From a bacterium (GTDB lineage Bacteria; Actinomycetota; Acidimicrobiia; Acidimicrobiales; Bin134), in the NCBI GenBank assembly GCA_026708015.1, contig JAPOVT010000048.1:1-64000 (forward strand): a stretch of DNA of 64,000 nt, read 5' to 3'. The notes under the pieces were generated by a model. It was not told the DNA's origin. It did not search any database and was given only the letters and a program-made list of their open reading frames with translations. Numbering within the stretch: the stretch's first letter is position 1; the number at the start of each line of letters is the position of its first letter. A program made the translations under genes and the position numbers. Shown here one piece after another: positions 8,481 to 17,294 of the stretch.

Positions 8481-9251
8481 CTAATTGCGCGACGGGACCC
8501 AGCTGAATGTCCGCATGGCAATGGCGATGGCACCGATGCCCCAGATGGCCAGCACCAATGAGGCCCCGAGGGGCACACCGTCGGCCGTCGGGTCGTAGGC
8601 CGCGACAAGGAGCTCGACGAGGGCTTGGACGGGGAAGAGGGAAACCAGGGTCTCCAGCCAGCCGGGGATGTTGATGCTGGGATCGAAAACACCGGAGACC
8701 AATGCCAGGGGGAGGTAGGTGGCATGGGTGATGGGACCGGCAGCATCGGCATGGGAGATGGCCGAACTGAGGGCGAGTCCGAGGGCGGCAAAACAGATGA
8801 TGCCGAGAACGAGTCCGAGCGCGAGAGCAAGCACACCTTCGGTTCGGGGGGAGACGTCGAAGGCGACGAATCCCAGAAGGATGGTGGCGGCGCTGGCCAA
8901 CAGGGTGGTGGCCAAGGTGCTGAGGAGTTGCGCGGTGAGATACGCCCGCGGATCGAGTGGCGTGGTTCGAATCCTCTTCAAGACCCCATCGGCCCTGAGA
9001 ACAGCCAGGCGAGATGCCAGGTTGGCGTAGGCGGAAACCATCACCGCGAAGGCGACCACTCCGGGCACCACCAAGTCAATGGCGTTGATGTCGGTCCGGT
9101 CGCCAATCTCGTCCCCTGAGTTGACGGCCCCGAGTAGGGCCAGCAACAAGAGCGGCAGCAGGAAGGTGAAGAAGGCATAGTCGGGGTTCCGCCAGAAGGC
9201 CCGCTGTTCGAGCTTGGCCTGGCGACCCATTCGGACAAGGATCGACATCAT
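8481..9251 (-). CDS. ABC-2 type transporter permease
   Basis: A 256-residue integral membrane protein with about six hydrophobic helices and the ABC-2 layout: an N-terminal amphipathic stretch, a helix near 25-42, a large loop, then helices from about 65 onward. It contains the family-typical FVVAYANLASRLAVLR-like intracellular segment. Its start overlaps the stop of the ATPase gene by 4 nt (9248-9251), so the two form one exporter, probably for a drug or a lipid-like compound. C-terminal to the last helix there is only a short tail. Confidence 0.88.
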   Translation of the reverse strand: MMSILVRMGRQAKLEQRAFWRNPDYAFFTFLLPLLLLALLGAVNSGDEIGDRTDINAIDLVVPGVVAFAVMVSAYANLASRLAVLRADGVLKRIRTTPLDPRAYLTAQLLSTLATTLLASAATILLGFVAFDVSPRTEGVLALALGLVLGIICFAALGLALSSAISHADAAGPITHATYLPLALVSGVFDPSINIPGWLETLVSLFPVQALVELLVAAYDPTADGVPLGASLVLAIWGIGAIAIAMRTFSWVPSRN

Positions 9252-10222
9252 TGCGATCTCGAATCTGTCGGGAGCGATTGCCTGCCGACCAGCGAGAGGT
9301 AGGCCTGCTCAAGGCTCGGAGGCTGAACTCGGAGACTGGCAAATGCCCGCTGCGACGCGTGATCGTCGAGCAATTCGAGTCGACGAGTGAGGGCGCGGAC
9401 ATTGTCGATCTGGCCGTCCACAGACTCGTCGGCTGTTTTGAGCCCGGGGAACTCGCGAGCAAGCTCCTCAGCGACTTCGGCCGACGCCTGGAACGAGACC
9501 GTCACCCCCAAATTGGCCAGATGAGCCAGTTCCTGGGTGCTGCCGATCGCTCCGGCCGCGCCGTCCAAGAGCACTGCAATTCGGTCACCAAGGCGTTCGG
9601 CCTCGTCTAGATAGTGGGTGGTCAGCAGTATGGTCTTGCCTAGTTCTCGCAGACTGGCGATGGCTTCCCAACAGCGCGCCCTCGCCTCTGGGTCGAAGCC
9701 CGTGGTCGGCTCGTCAAGGAAGATGACTGCCGGGTCGCCGGCGACCGCCAGTGCGAAATCGAGTCGGCGACGCTGCCCTCCGGAGAGTTTTCGTATCAAC
9801 TTCGCCTCGTCGTTACGAAGGCCGACGAGGTCGAGAATGTCGTCGTAAGGCAGCGGATCGTCGTAGTAAGACCGCCAGGTGTTGATCATCTCTCCCACCC
9901 GAAAGAATTTCGGGAATCCGCTCTCTTGGAGCACAACCCCAACGCGTGGCCGGAGAACTTCACCAGATGCGAGCGGGTCGCACCCGAGGACTTGGACCGA
10001 TCCGGAATCGGGTTCGAGGAATCCCTCGAGGATCTCCATGGTGGTGGTCTTGCCCGCGCCGTTCGGTCCAAGCAGGCAGAAGATCTCACTCCGCTCGATA
10101 GAAAACGAGAGCTCCCGCAAGACCGACTGGTCGTCAAACGATTTCGAAACGCGGTCGACCTCGACCACTGTCGTTACGGCCGCTCTCCAAACGCGGCCGT
10201 GTTGCCGCTCGGAGCTGACCAT
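9248..10222 (-). CDS. ABC transporter ATP-binding protein (DrrA/NatA-like)
   Basis: An ABC-2 exporter ATPase. Walker A is GPNGAGKTTTME near residue 53, the signature is LSGGQRRRLDFAL near 147, Walker B is VIFLDEPTTGFDP near 166, and the H-loop is in LTTHYLDEAERL near 200. A C-terminal extension of about 90 residues after the nucleotide-binding domain is typical of DrrA-type proteins. The annotated ATG (10222) gives an unusual 17-residue lead-in (SERQHGRVWRAA); a GTG further in, before VEVDRVSKSF, is an alternative start. It is coupled by a 4-nt overlap to the permease gene downstream. Confidence 0.93.
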   Translation of the reverse strand: MVSSERQHGRVWRAAVTTVVEVDRVSKSFDDQSVLRELSFSIERSEIFCLLGPNGAGKTTTMEILEGFLEPDSGSVQVLGCDPLASGEVLRPRVGVVLQESGFPKFFRVGEMINTWRSYYDDPLPYDDILDLVGLRNDEAKLIRKLSGGQRRRLDFALAVAGDPAVIFLDEPTTGFDPEARARCWEAIASLRELGKTILLTTHYLDEAERLGDRIAVLLDGAAGAIGSTQELAHLANLGVTVSFQASAEVAEELAREFPGLKTADESVDGQIDNVRALTRRLELLDDHASQRAFASLRVQPPSLEQAYLSLVGRQSLPTDSRSQ

Positions 10223-10330
10223 GCATGCACGGTTCTTGACACTAGGTCAGCGGAAATAGCGCTGGTCACCCCGAGGGTGTGAGTCTGCCCTCGCGGTGGG
10301 CATCCGGCTCGCCGATCTTCATCTGCACGG

Positions 10331-10636
10331 CTACACGGGCTCGTATCGTTTGACATCGACCTCGTCAGCTCGGGCTCGCATCATTGCCGCGTCGTACCAG
10401 GCCTGCATCCGCAGGAGCATCTCCATGCTTGCATCGAAGGCTTTCTCAAGACGGAGTGCCATTTCTGCTGATAGGGCGGCATTGCCGTTCAACAAATCGG
10501 ACAGGGTTGCTCGGCGGACCCCCAAGATCTCGGCCGCTTTCGAAACGCTCAGACTGAGTTCCTCGATGATCTCAGTGCGAACGAAATCGCCCGGATGCGA
10601 TGGGGTCATGTTGATTTCGATTTCGTGAGCTGCCAT
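10331..10636 (-). CDS. higA: HigA-type antitoxin (XRE family)
   Basis: A 101-residue antitoxin with the HigA signature HPGDFVRTEIIEEL at the N-terminus. A helix-turn-helix follows (SVSKAAEILGVRRATLSDLLNG, about residues 30-52), then the C-terminal LEKAFDASMEMLLRMQAWYD segment typical of the plasmid-maintenance VapI/HigA family. Its ATG overlaps the last base of the toxin stop, giving the toxin-first order characteristic of higBA. It is expected to neutralise HigB and repress the operon through the palindrome at 10938-10950. Confidence 0.93.
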   Translation of the reverse strand: MAAHEIEINMTPSHPGDFVRTEIIEELSLSVSKAAEILGVRRATLSDLLNGNAALSAEMALRLEKAFDASMEMLLRMQAWYDAAMMRARADEVDVKRYEPV

Positions 10637-10926
10637 TAGTGGTAGTCCTCCAAGTTCAAACGGTTGATGTGGCCAGCCTCTTCTTCAAAGGTAATCCGCC
10701 AGTTGCTCGACACTGAGACGCTCCAATGCTGGCTGCGGTCCCCTGAGAGCCGGTGAACTCGCCAGCCGCGAGGAGCACTTGCCACGAAGTCGTCCATGTT
10801 GTTCGCCAGGACCAAGGCGGTAAGAACCTTGCGCACTCGATCGGTCAGGTCGTAGGGAAGGTACTTGGGGTTGTCGTTGTTGAGCAGTTGATGTAGTCCG
10901 CGATGGCGGACCGAGCGGACCTTCAC
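10636..10926 (-). CDS. higB: HigB-type toxin (RelE superfamily)
   Basis: A 96-residue ribosome-dependent mRNA interferase of the HigB/RelE fold. The C-terminal WRVHRLSGDRSQHWSVSVS and NWRITFEEE segments hold the conserved aromatic and basic residues used for mRNA cleavage in this family. It ends with INRLNLEDYH, a HigB hallmark. It is the first gene of the higBA pair, overlaps higA by 1 nt, and has a 13-bp palindrome 12 nt upstream of its ATG. Confidence 0.93.
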   Translation of the reverse strand: MKVRSVRHRGLHQLLNNDNPKYLPYDLTDRVRKVLTALVLANNMDDFVASAPRGWRVHRLSGDRSQHWSVSVSSNWRITFEEEAGHINRLNLEDYH

Positions 10927-10937
10927 CCATCAAGTGT

Positions 10938-10950
10938 ACGGTATCACCGT
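10938..10950. promoter_or_regulatory. candidate HigA operator palindrome
   Basis: The perfect inverted repeat ACGGT-ATC-ACCGT lies 12 nt upstream of the higB start codon, inside the expected promoter region. Operators of this size and position are typical of autoregulated higBA operons. Binding by this HigA is inferred. Confidence 0.6.
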
Positions 10951-11006
10951 TCCGTTTGCTATCGACGAGAAGTTACCCAACACCCACTGGGCGGTAGGGT
11001 CGCTGG

Positions 11007-12252
11007 GTGGCTGATCGATCGGGGTTTCGGGCTTCGACTCGGGCCCTGCGGTTGCGCAACTTCCGGTTGTTCTGGTTTGGGGCCTTGGTGTCCAACACCG
11101 GGACGTGGATGCAGATTCTGGTGCTGGCCTATGTGATCGACGAAATCACCGACCGAGGGGCGTGGGTCGGGCTGGTGGCGATCACCCAGATGGTGATGAC
11201 GGTTTTCACCAATTTGTGGGCCGGGCCGCTGGCCGACCGGGTGCCCCGCCGCAGCATCATCCTGATGACCCAGAGCCTTCTGTGCGTCGGCGCCTTTGGG
11301 TTTGCCGCCCTGTGGGGGGGCGGGAGTGCGCTCGCCGGTCATCTACATGCTGCTGGCTTGGGGCTACGGGATCCTCAACGGATTCATGCTGCCCGCCTGG
11401 CAGGCCTTCATCGCCGAACTGGTGCCCAAAGAGCTGCTCTTGAACGCGGTGACCCTCAACTCCACCCAGTTCCAGGCCACCCGGGCAGTAGGGCCAGCCT
11501 TGGGCGGCGTGCTGTTGGGATTCTTCGGACCGGGCTGGGTGTTCTTCGCCAATGGGGTCTCCTTTTTCGCGGTGCTGTTTACCGTGGTGCTGATCCAGGT
11601 GCCCCGCCTGTTGCCCGACGACCCGCCCCCCATCAGGGTGTTCACCGATCTGCGCGAGGTGGTGGGCTACTGGAGAACCCAGCCAGGCATCCAAAGGGCA
11701 TTCAAGACGGTGCTCATCACCGCTACTTGTGCCCAGCCCATCATTTTCCTAATCGTGGTGTTCGCCGAAGAAGAGTTCAACACCAGCGGTTGGCAGCTGG
11801 GCCTGCTGGCCGCCGGCACCGGCATCGGATCGATCATCTTCTTCCCCCTGGTGGCCGGGAGAGGTCAGTTCACCGCCCGGTCCCGACTGCTGGGTATTGG
11901 GCTGAGCATCTACGGCCTGGCGTTGGCCGGATTCGGTCTGGCCCCGTGGTACGCCATGGCCATCGTATTCTTACTAATCCTCGGCGGCTGCCACCTCGCC
12001 ACCGCGTCGACGCTGAACACCGTCATCCAGCTCCAGGTGGAGGAGTCCATGCGGGGTCGGGTCATCGCCTTGTACCTGATGGTGATCAACGTGGCCATCG
12101 GCGTGGGCACCATGATCCAAGGGGCGCTGTACGACTGGATCGGCCCCCGACTAACGGTGTCGATCAGCGCGGCCACCATCGTGGTCCTGGCCGCCTGGCT
12201 GGTGAGCACCCGCCGATTCGCCTCCATGGACGTGGGCACCGCGGCCACCTAA
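11007..12252 (+). CDS. MFS transporter, broken by a 1-base frameshift
   Basis: A major facilitator of the MFS_3/enterobactin-exporter-like type. The N-terminal 100 codons (FRLFWFGALVSNTGTWMQ, first transmembrane helices) are in the frame of the GTG at 11007. From about 11320 the protein continues in the +1 frame (SPVIYMLLAWGYGILNGF to the TAA at 12250-12252), including AVGPALGGVLLGFFGPGWV. The shift falls in a run of seven G's at 11314-11320. Removing one G restores a continuous protein of about 414 residues across 12 helices. This is either a sequencing error or a recent inactivation; both halves are otherwise well preserved. Confidence 0.85.
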
Positions 12253-12290
12253 TCCACAAGCACTCGGGGCGGGGGAGTACCGTCGGATGC

Positions 12291-12749
12291 GTGCGCGTGC
12301 TGGTGGTATCCCACTCCAAGACCGGGGGCACGAAAGCCATGACCGAGGCGGCGGTGGCCGGGGCAGGCCATCCCGACATCGACGGCGTGGAGGTGCTACA
12401 AGTGGCTGCCCTCGAGGCCACCCCCGACGATGTGATGGCCGCTGACGGCTACCTGCTGGGCACCCCGGAGAACTTCGGCTACATGAGCGGCGCCCTCAAG
12501 CACTTCTTCGACACTGTGTACTACGACTGCCTGGACCACACCCGAGGCCGGCCCTACGGGTTGTTCGTGCGGGCCGGCAACGACGGAACCGGGGCAGTGC
12601 GGGCGGTTGAGCCCCTGGTCACCGGGCTGGGTTGGAAGGCGGTGGCCCCACCGGTTGTAGCCACAGGCGAGCTGACCGACGGCCACCTGGATGCCTGCCG
12701 GGAATTGGGCATGACCTTGGCCGCCGGATTGGAGCTGGGGATCTACTGA
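12291..12749 (+). CDS. flavodoxin / NAD(P)H-dependent FMN reductase family protein
   Basis: A 152-residue flavodoxin-fold protein starting at GTG. VVSHSKTGGTKAMTEA near residues 4-20 is the FMN-phosphate loop, and LLGTPENFGYMSGALKHFFD near 60-80 is the second FMN-binding segment. Length and motifs match small flavodoxin-family redox proteins rather than full electron-transfer flavodoxins. It follows the MFS gene by 38 nt on the same strand and may be co-transcribed. The redox partner is unknown. Confidence 0.85.
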   Translation: MRVLVVSHSKTGGTKAMTEAAVAGAGHPDIDGVEVLQVAALEATPDDVMAADGYLLGTPENFGYMSGALKHFFDTVYYDCLDHTRGRPYGLFVRAGNDGTGAVRAVEPLVTGLGWKAVAPPVVATGELTDGHLDACRELGMTLAAGLELGIY

Positions 12750-12825
12750 GTTTGTCTGCCCCATCAGTCACGAGGCGTCCAGCCGGTATGGGAGTCAGCC
12801 AGGGTGCAGTCCATAAGATCGGACC

Positions 12826-13590
12826 ATGAGCAGTTTGTTCGACTTGACGGGGAAAGTGGCGGTGGTCACCGGGGGAACCAAGGGCATCGGCCGGTCAATC
12901 GCCAAGGGCTTTGCCATGGCCGGCGCCGAGGTGGTGATCACCGGGCGGCGCCAGGAGGGCTGCGACGAGGCCGCCGCCGAATTGAACGATGAACTCGGCG
13001 GCCAGTCGGTGCGGGGCATTGCCTGTCACATGGGGGAGTGGGACCAAATCGATGCCCTGGTCGACCGGGTCTACGACGAGTTGGGTCGACTCGACGTGCT
13101 GGTCAACAACGCTGGCATCAACCCCGCACCGGTCACGGTGGCTGAGTGCACCGAGGCCTACTTCGACAAGGTGTACGCGGTGAACGTGAAGGGGCCGATC
13201 CGCTTGGCCGGGCTGGTGGCCCCCCGCATGGGGGAGGCCGGCGGCGGGTCGATCATCAACGTGACCACCATGGGGGCCTACGGCGGTGGCCCCGGTGTGG
13301 GGATCTACACCTCCAGCAAGGCCGCGTTGCACAACCTCACCCGGGCCATGGCTGGGGAGTGGGCTGGGCTGAATGTGCGGGTCAACTCCTTGGTGCCGGG
13401 GCCGTTCATGTCGGAGATGATGAAGGGGTCGATGCGATTCGACCCCGAATTCCCCGAACGATCGGGGAAGGCCACCATGATGAAGCGGGTGGCTGACTGC
13501 GACGAGATCATCGGTTTGGCCCTGTTCCTGGCCTCCGACGCGGCCTCATACGTCACCGGCCACGATTACAAGATCGCTGGCGGCATGTGA
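12826..13590 (+). CDS. SDR family oxidoreductase
   Basis: A 254-residue classical short-chain dehydrogenase. The cofactor loop GGTKGIGRSIAKG lies near residues 16-28, NNAG near 90, catalytic Ser in the IINVTTMGA strand near 140, and YTSSK near 160. The C-terminal YVTGHDYKIAGGM is the usual SDR ending. It starts at ATG (MSSLFDLTGKVAVV). NAD or NADP preference and substrate are not evident. It stands between the flavodoxin gene and a convergent phosphatase gene. Confidence 0.92.
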   Translation: MSSLFDLTGKVAVVTGGTKGIGRSIAKGFAMAGAEVVITGRRQEGCDEAAAELNDELGGQSVRGIACHMGEWDQIDALVDRVYDELGRLDVLVNNAGINPAPVTVAECTEAYFDKVYAVNVKGPIRLAGLVAPRMGEAGGGSIINVTTMGAYGGGPGVGIYTSSKAALHNLTRAMAGEWAGLNVRVNSLVPGPFMSEMMKGSMRFDPEFPERSGKATMMKRVADCDEIIGLALFLASDAASYVTGHDYKIAGGM

Positions 13591-13601
13591 GCAGTGGCTT
13601 T

Positions 13602-14111
13602 TCACACTCCAGCGGCTAAGCGGGCGATCTGAGCCTCCTGCGAGTGGGACTGCGGTCCCGCTGCGGGCCGGGCGGCTCGCACTGCGGTCACCGCACCTTT
13701 GAGGTCCATTCCCCGGGAGGTGAGCACCGAGATGCACACGATGCCGGCCCGGCCGTAACCCGCCCCGCAGTGGATCATTACCCCGGTGCCCTGGTCCAGA
13801 TGCTGGTTGATTTCATCCACCAACTCTCGAATGGCCTCGTCGGTAGTGATCCCTTGATCGACCACCGGCACATGAATGGCCTGGTGGGGAGCAGGGTCGG
13901 CCAGCCACGCGGGATATTCGGGAAAGCGCATGGCAATCTCGGCGTTGGTGAGCAAGCACACCATCACCCCGGCGCCCACATCCTCAAGGGCTGCGGCCGG
14001 ATCAGGCCCGGTTACTGCGAATGCCGTGGCGTGGAGATGCCCGTTCGCGCCGGGCACCGGGATGCGGTGAATCCCTCCTGCCATTTGGTACCGCGCCGCC
14101 CCCACCTGCAC
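13602..14111 (-). CDS. dual-specificity / tyrosine phosphatase-like protein
   Basis: A 169-residue cysteine phosphatase of the CX5R superfamily. The P-loop is MIHCGAGYGRAGIV near residues 113-126, with nucleophile Cys and Arg in place. An upstream Asp in VPVVDQG near 83 fits the general-acid position. The layout resembles CDKN3-like or atypical dual-specificity phosphatases found in bacteria. It converges on the SDR gene with an 11-nt gap. The substrate could be protein or a small phosphoester. Confidence 0.8.
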   Translation of the reverse strand: MQVGAARYQMAGGIHRIPVPGANGHLHATAFAVTGPDPAAALEDVGAGVMVCLLTNAEIAMRFPEYPAWLADPAPHQAIHVPVVDQGITTDEAIRELVDEINQHLDQGTGVMIHCGAGYGRAGIVCISVLTSRGMDLKGAVTAVRAARPAAGPQSHSQEAQIARLAAGV

Positions 14112-14200
14112 CCCGCCACCCTACTGGGGGCCGAAACGCGGCTGGAAGGAGAAACCAGCCAGTGTGGATGTCGACAGCGCGGTTGGGGGATGCTGAGGGG

Positions 14201-14323
14201 ATGTACGACTTTGCGGGCAAGGTGGCGCTGGTGATGGGGGCGGCCTGTCTTCCCGAGATCGGGCGGGCGGTTGCCGTGCGGCTGGCTCAGGCGGGGGCTG
14301 ATGTGGCCTGCGCCGACTGGGTG
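14201..14323 (+). pseudogene. truncated SDR, N-terminal fragment
   Basis: From an ATG at 14201 the frame reads a clear short-chain dehydrogenase start (MYDFAGKVALVMGAA, then EIGRAVAVRLAQAGADVACA). It covers the first beta strand, the cofactor loop and the second strand. After about residue 41 the sequence ceases to resemble any SDR and runs into what reads, on the other strand, as a piece of a different gene. About 85% of the gene is missing. The frame stays open to 14476 by chance. Confidence 0.65.
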
Positions 14324-14325
14324 AA

Positions 14326-14478
14326 CGAAGCAGTAGAGCACCGGATAGTGCTGCTCGTTGGTCTCGATGTTGGTGCAAAGGCCCGCAGGGGAGATCAGAT
14401 AGCCCCCGGAGTCAATTCCGATGCGCACAGCTCCGAGGGCCGGAGGGGTCAGAGTAAGCGCAGCCTCAGCGGTTGACG
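14326..14478 (-). pseudogene. internal fragment of a hydantoinase B-like gene
   Basis: The minus strand reads about 50 good codons (ALTLTPPALGAVRIGIDSGG, YLISPAGLCTNIETNEQHY, PVLYCF). The pattern of a Gly-rich turn followed by NEQHYPVLY recalls the C-terminal third of HyuB / acetone-carboxylase alpha-type proteins, where a similar stretch precedes the DSGG motif; this identification is from memory and moderate. Both ends are missing: one meets the truncated SDR, the other overlaps the stop of the amidohydrolase gene. Confidence 0.45.
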
Positions 14479-15752
14479 CCCTGGTTCCGGGTGGTGAACC
14501 CGGCCAGATCGCGGTCTTTGCCCTGGTGGCGACCTTTGTCCATGGACTGCACCGTGATGTCGTGGTCGGCGGCGGAAGCCCGCAGCGCTCCCACCGTGCA
14601 GTCGGCTCGGTCGCGATGGGCGAACGGGTCGAACTGGTACCAGGCCATGGCGTTGAGATGGGTGATCTTGTTCACCTCGTTGTCGGGCACTCCAGTCAGC
14701 GTCTCATCCAACAGTTCGGGGGCGTTGGGCCAGGTGGAGTCGCTGTGGGGATAGTCCATCTCCCAGCAGATGTTGTCGATGCCGATCTCGTGGCGCAGGG
14801 CAACCCCCACCGGGTCGTTGATGAAGCAGGTCAAGAAGTTGCGCCGGAATACCTCGCTGGGCAGCAGATTGTCGAAGTCCTGTCCGGTCCACAGGTGGTG
14901 CATGTCGTAAGTGCGGTCGGCCCGGTCCATGAAATAGGGAATCCACCCGGTGCCGCCCTCCGAAAGGGCGATCTTCAGGTCGGGGAACCGGCGGGGGATG
15001 GGCGACCACAAGAGGTCGGCGGCCGCCTGGCTGATGTTCATGGGCTGGAGCTGGATCATCACGTCCATCGGGGCGTCCGGAGCGGTGATCACCATCTCGC
15101 CCGAGGAGCCCAGATGAATGGAGCACACACTGCCGGTGTCGCTGAATGCCTCCCACAGTGGATCCCAGTAGTCGCTGTGGAAGCTGGGCTCGCCCAGCTT
15201 GGCCGGGTTCTCGGTGAAGGTCATGGAGTGGCAGCCCATCTCGGCCACCCGGCGAACCTCGGCGGCGCACTCCACTGCGCTCCAGATCATGGGCAGGGCC
15301 ATGGGGATGAACCGGCCCGGATAGGCCCCGGCCCACTCATGGATGTGCCAGTCGTTATAGGCCCGAATCAGATCGCCGGCGAACTCCTTGTCAGGGTGGT
15401 TGGCGAACAACCGGCCGGCGAAGCCGGGGAACGACGGGAAGCACATGGAGCCCAAAACCCCGGCGGCGTTCATGTCTTTGACGCGATCGTGGACGTTGTA
15501 GCAACCGGGCCGCATCTCATCGAAGGCGGTGGGCTCGATGCCGTACTCCTCCTTGGGTCGCCCAGCCACCGCATTCAGGCCCACGTTGGGGATGATGGCG
15601 CCGTTGAACGACCACACGTCATCACCGGAATCGGTGTGAATCACCCGGGGCGCCTCATCCCGCCATTTCGCCGGGAGATGGTTGTCGAACATGTCAGGCG
15701 GTTCGCACAGGTGGTCGTCCACGCTGACCATGATCATGTCGTTCAGGTCCAC
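14466..15752 (-). CDS. amidohydrolase-2 family protein
   Basis: A TIM-barrel amidohydrolase of 428 residues from the GTG at 15752. That start is preferred because GGAGG lies about 6 nt upstream; a longer frame from 15794 lacks such a site. MVSVDDHLCEPPDMF at the N-terminus is the characteristic metal-binding region of the large amidohydrolase_2 subfamily found in sterol- and aromatic-degrading actinobacteria. Later segments include GCHSMTFTENPAKLG and WEMDYPHSDSTWPN, the catalytic Asp/His region. The function is probably a decarboxylase or hydrolase in catabolism; the substrate is unknown. A gene remnant adjoins its 3' end. Confidence 0.88.
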   Translation of the reverse strand: MDLNDMIMVSVDDHLCEPPDMFDNHLPAKWRDEAPRVIHTDSGDDVWSFNGAIIPNVGLNAVAGRPKEEYGIEPTAFDEMRPGCYNVHDRVKDMNAAGVLGSMCFPSFPGFAGRLFANHPDKEFAGDLIRAYNDWHIHEWAGAYPGRFIPMALPMIWSAVECAAEVRRVAEMGCHSMTFTENPAKLGEPSFHSDYWDPLWEAFSDTGSVCSIHLGSSGEMVITAPDAPMDVMIQLQPMNISQAAADLLWSPIPRRFPDLKIALSEGGTGWIPYFMDRADRTYDMHHLWTGQDFDNLLPSEVFRRNFLTCFINDPVGVALRHEIGIDNICWEMDYPHSDSTWPNAPELLDETLTGVPDNEVNKITHLNAMAWYQFDPFAHRDRADCTVGALRASAADHDITVQSMDKGRHQGKDRDLAGFTTRNQGVNR

Positions 15753-15858
15753 AGCGTCCTCCGTTGGTTTCCTGGTGCGCCAGTGTGACCCCAACGATAC
15801 TTGGCGCAGTAGTATTCGCCAGCCGAGCTATCCCCCCAGCAGCCCTAGGAGGCCCCTG

Positions 15859-16674
15859 ATGTCGAACCCCATGAGCTACGAAGGCCGCAACGTCGTGGTT
15901 ACCGGCGCCTACTCCGGCGTGGGAGCCGCATTGGTGGAGTTGCTGTCCAATCTGGGGGCGGCATCGATCACTGCACTAGACATCAAAGAGCCTGAAGGTC
16001 CGATTACCCGATACATCCCCACCAACATGGGCGACCCGGTTGCGGTGGACGAGGCGGCTGCGGCCATTGATGCCCCCGTACACGTGCTGTTCAACAACGC
16101 CGGCATCGCGGCCACCTTTTCGCCCGAAGACGTGATGAAGGTGAACACACTGGGGCTGATGCGGCTGACCGACGCCCTGTTGCCCAAGATTCCCGCGGGG
16201 GGCGCGGTGGTCAACACCGCCTCCATTGCGGGGATGAACTGGCCGGCCCACCAGGCCGAGATCACCGAGCTGTTGTCCATCGATGACTGGGACAAGGCGG
16301 TGGCCTGGGTGGAGGAGCACCCCGAGGTAGTGTCCGACGGGTACATGTTCTCCAAGGAGTGTGTGCAGATATTCACCATGCAGGCCGCCAAGGGAATGCT
16401 GGCCAACGGCGTGCGCATCGCCAGCGCCTGCCCGGCGCCCATCGACACCCCGCTGCTGCCCGATTTCAAGCAGACCATGGGCGAGGAGATGATCGACTGG
16501 ACGGCGGCAAACTCCGGCGGCCGCTACGTGACCGCGGCTGAGGTGGCCAACTTGCTGGCCTATCTGGGTTCGGACGCGGCGTCGTTCGTGTCCGGCGTGA
16601 ATGTGAACATCGACAATGCCTTCCAGGGCTCGATGATCACCGGCCAGGTGGACTTCGGGGATTTGGCCGGCTAG
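15859..16674 (+). CDS. SDR family oxidoreductase
   Basis: A 271-residue short-chain dehydrogenase. A strong AGGAGG site at 15846-15852 supports the ATG at 15859. The loop VTGAYSGVGAALVELL lies near residues 15-30, NNAG near 84, and YMFSK near 160 provides the catalytic Tyr-x3-Lys. Between strands the family insertion ELLSIDDWDKAVAWVEEHPE is longer than in classical SDRs, resembling the coniferyl-alcohol dehydrogenase / 3-alpha-hydroxysteroid dehydrogenase-like group. It is divergent from the amidohydrolase gene with about 106 nt between. Confidence 0.9.
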   Translation: MSNPMSYEGRNVVVTGAYSGVGAALVELLSNLGAASITALDIKEPEGPITRYIPTNMGDPVAVDEAAAAIDAPVHVLFNNAGIAATFSPEDVMKVNTLGLMRLTDALLPKIPAGGAVVNTASIAGMNWPAHQAEITELLSIDDWDKAVAWVEEHPEVVSDGYMFSKECVQIFTMQAAKGMLANGVRIASACPAPIDTPLLPDFKQTMGEEMIDWTAANSGGRYVTAAEVANLLAYLGSDAASFVSGVNVNIDNAFQGSMITGQVDFGDLAG

Positions 16675-16693
16675 ATCGCCGGGCCGTGATCAA

Positions 16694-17212
16694 TTAGACC
16701 GCGGCCGCCAAACGAGCCTGGAGTTCGGCGGCGTAGGCCGCAACCTGATCGGCCACGTCGCCAAGCACATCGGCGTCAAGCCCCTCGGCCAGCTCGGGCG
16801 CTCCGGCCTGGGCCAGCATGGGGGCTATCTCGCCGGAACGGATCTTGCTCACGGCCCAGTCGGCGATGGGGCCGTGCGCGGTCTCGTCGAAGGGGATGAT
16901 GTGGTTCCGCCCGCCGCCCAGGTGGTTGTAGTGGTAGTGGGGGGCGTCCTCGAAGAGGTCGAAGCGCAGGTATTCCCACTGGCCGTCAGCATCGAACACA
17001 TGTAGTGACACGCCCCGGTCCTCGATCCCCAGCGGTGCGGCGCGGCGCAGCTCCTCCACGTAGGCCTCGTCGCCTCCGTAGTACTCCACCAGCGCCTCAG
17101 GGGTGAGGTCGCGGTACTCCACCCCGATCGTGATCACCCCGGCAGGGAAATAGGTGGTATGGGCATCGTCGGGCCGCATGGGCGGCATCTCGTAGACGTG
17201 GCCGATTTCCAT
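16694..17212 (-). CDS. conserved hypothetical protein with HYHYNH motif
   Basis: A 172-residue soluble protein without a membrane segment. The central region reads WEYLRFDLFEDAPHYHYNHL followed by HIIPFDETAHG, a His-rich patch that could bind metal. The C-terminus is a long Ala-rich helix. Start MEIGHVYEMPPM at 17212. The family is not one I can name with certainty. It sits between catabolic genes, converging on the SDR gene with a 19-nt gap and divergent from the acyl-CoA synthetase. Confidence 0.65.
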   Translation of the reverse strand: MEIGHVYEMPPMRPDDAHTTYFPAGVITIGVEYRDLTPEALVEYYGGDEAYVEELRRAAPLGIEDRGVSLHVFDADGQWEYLRFDLFEDAPHYHYNHLGGGRNHIIPFDETAHGPIADWAVSKIRSGEIAPMLAQAGAPELAEGLDADVLGDVADQVAAYAAELQARLAAAV

Positions 17213-17294
17213 GGCGGCCAGCGTAGCGTGCCGGGGTTCATGGCCGACTCTCGCTGAAGGGCGGAGGCAGAGAGGTAACTACCATCGGATTCCC

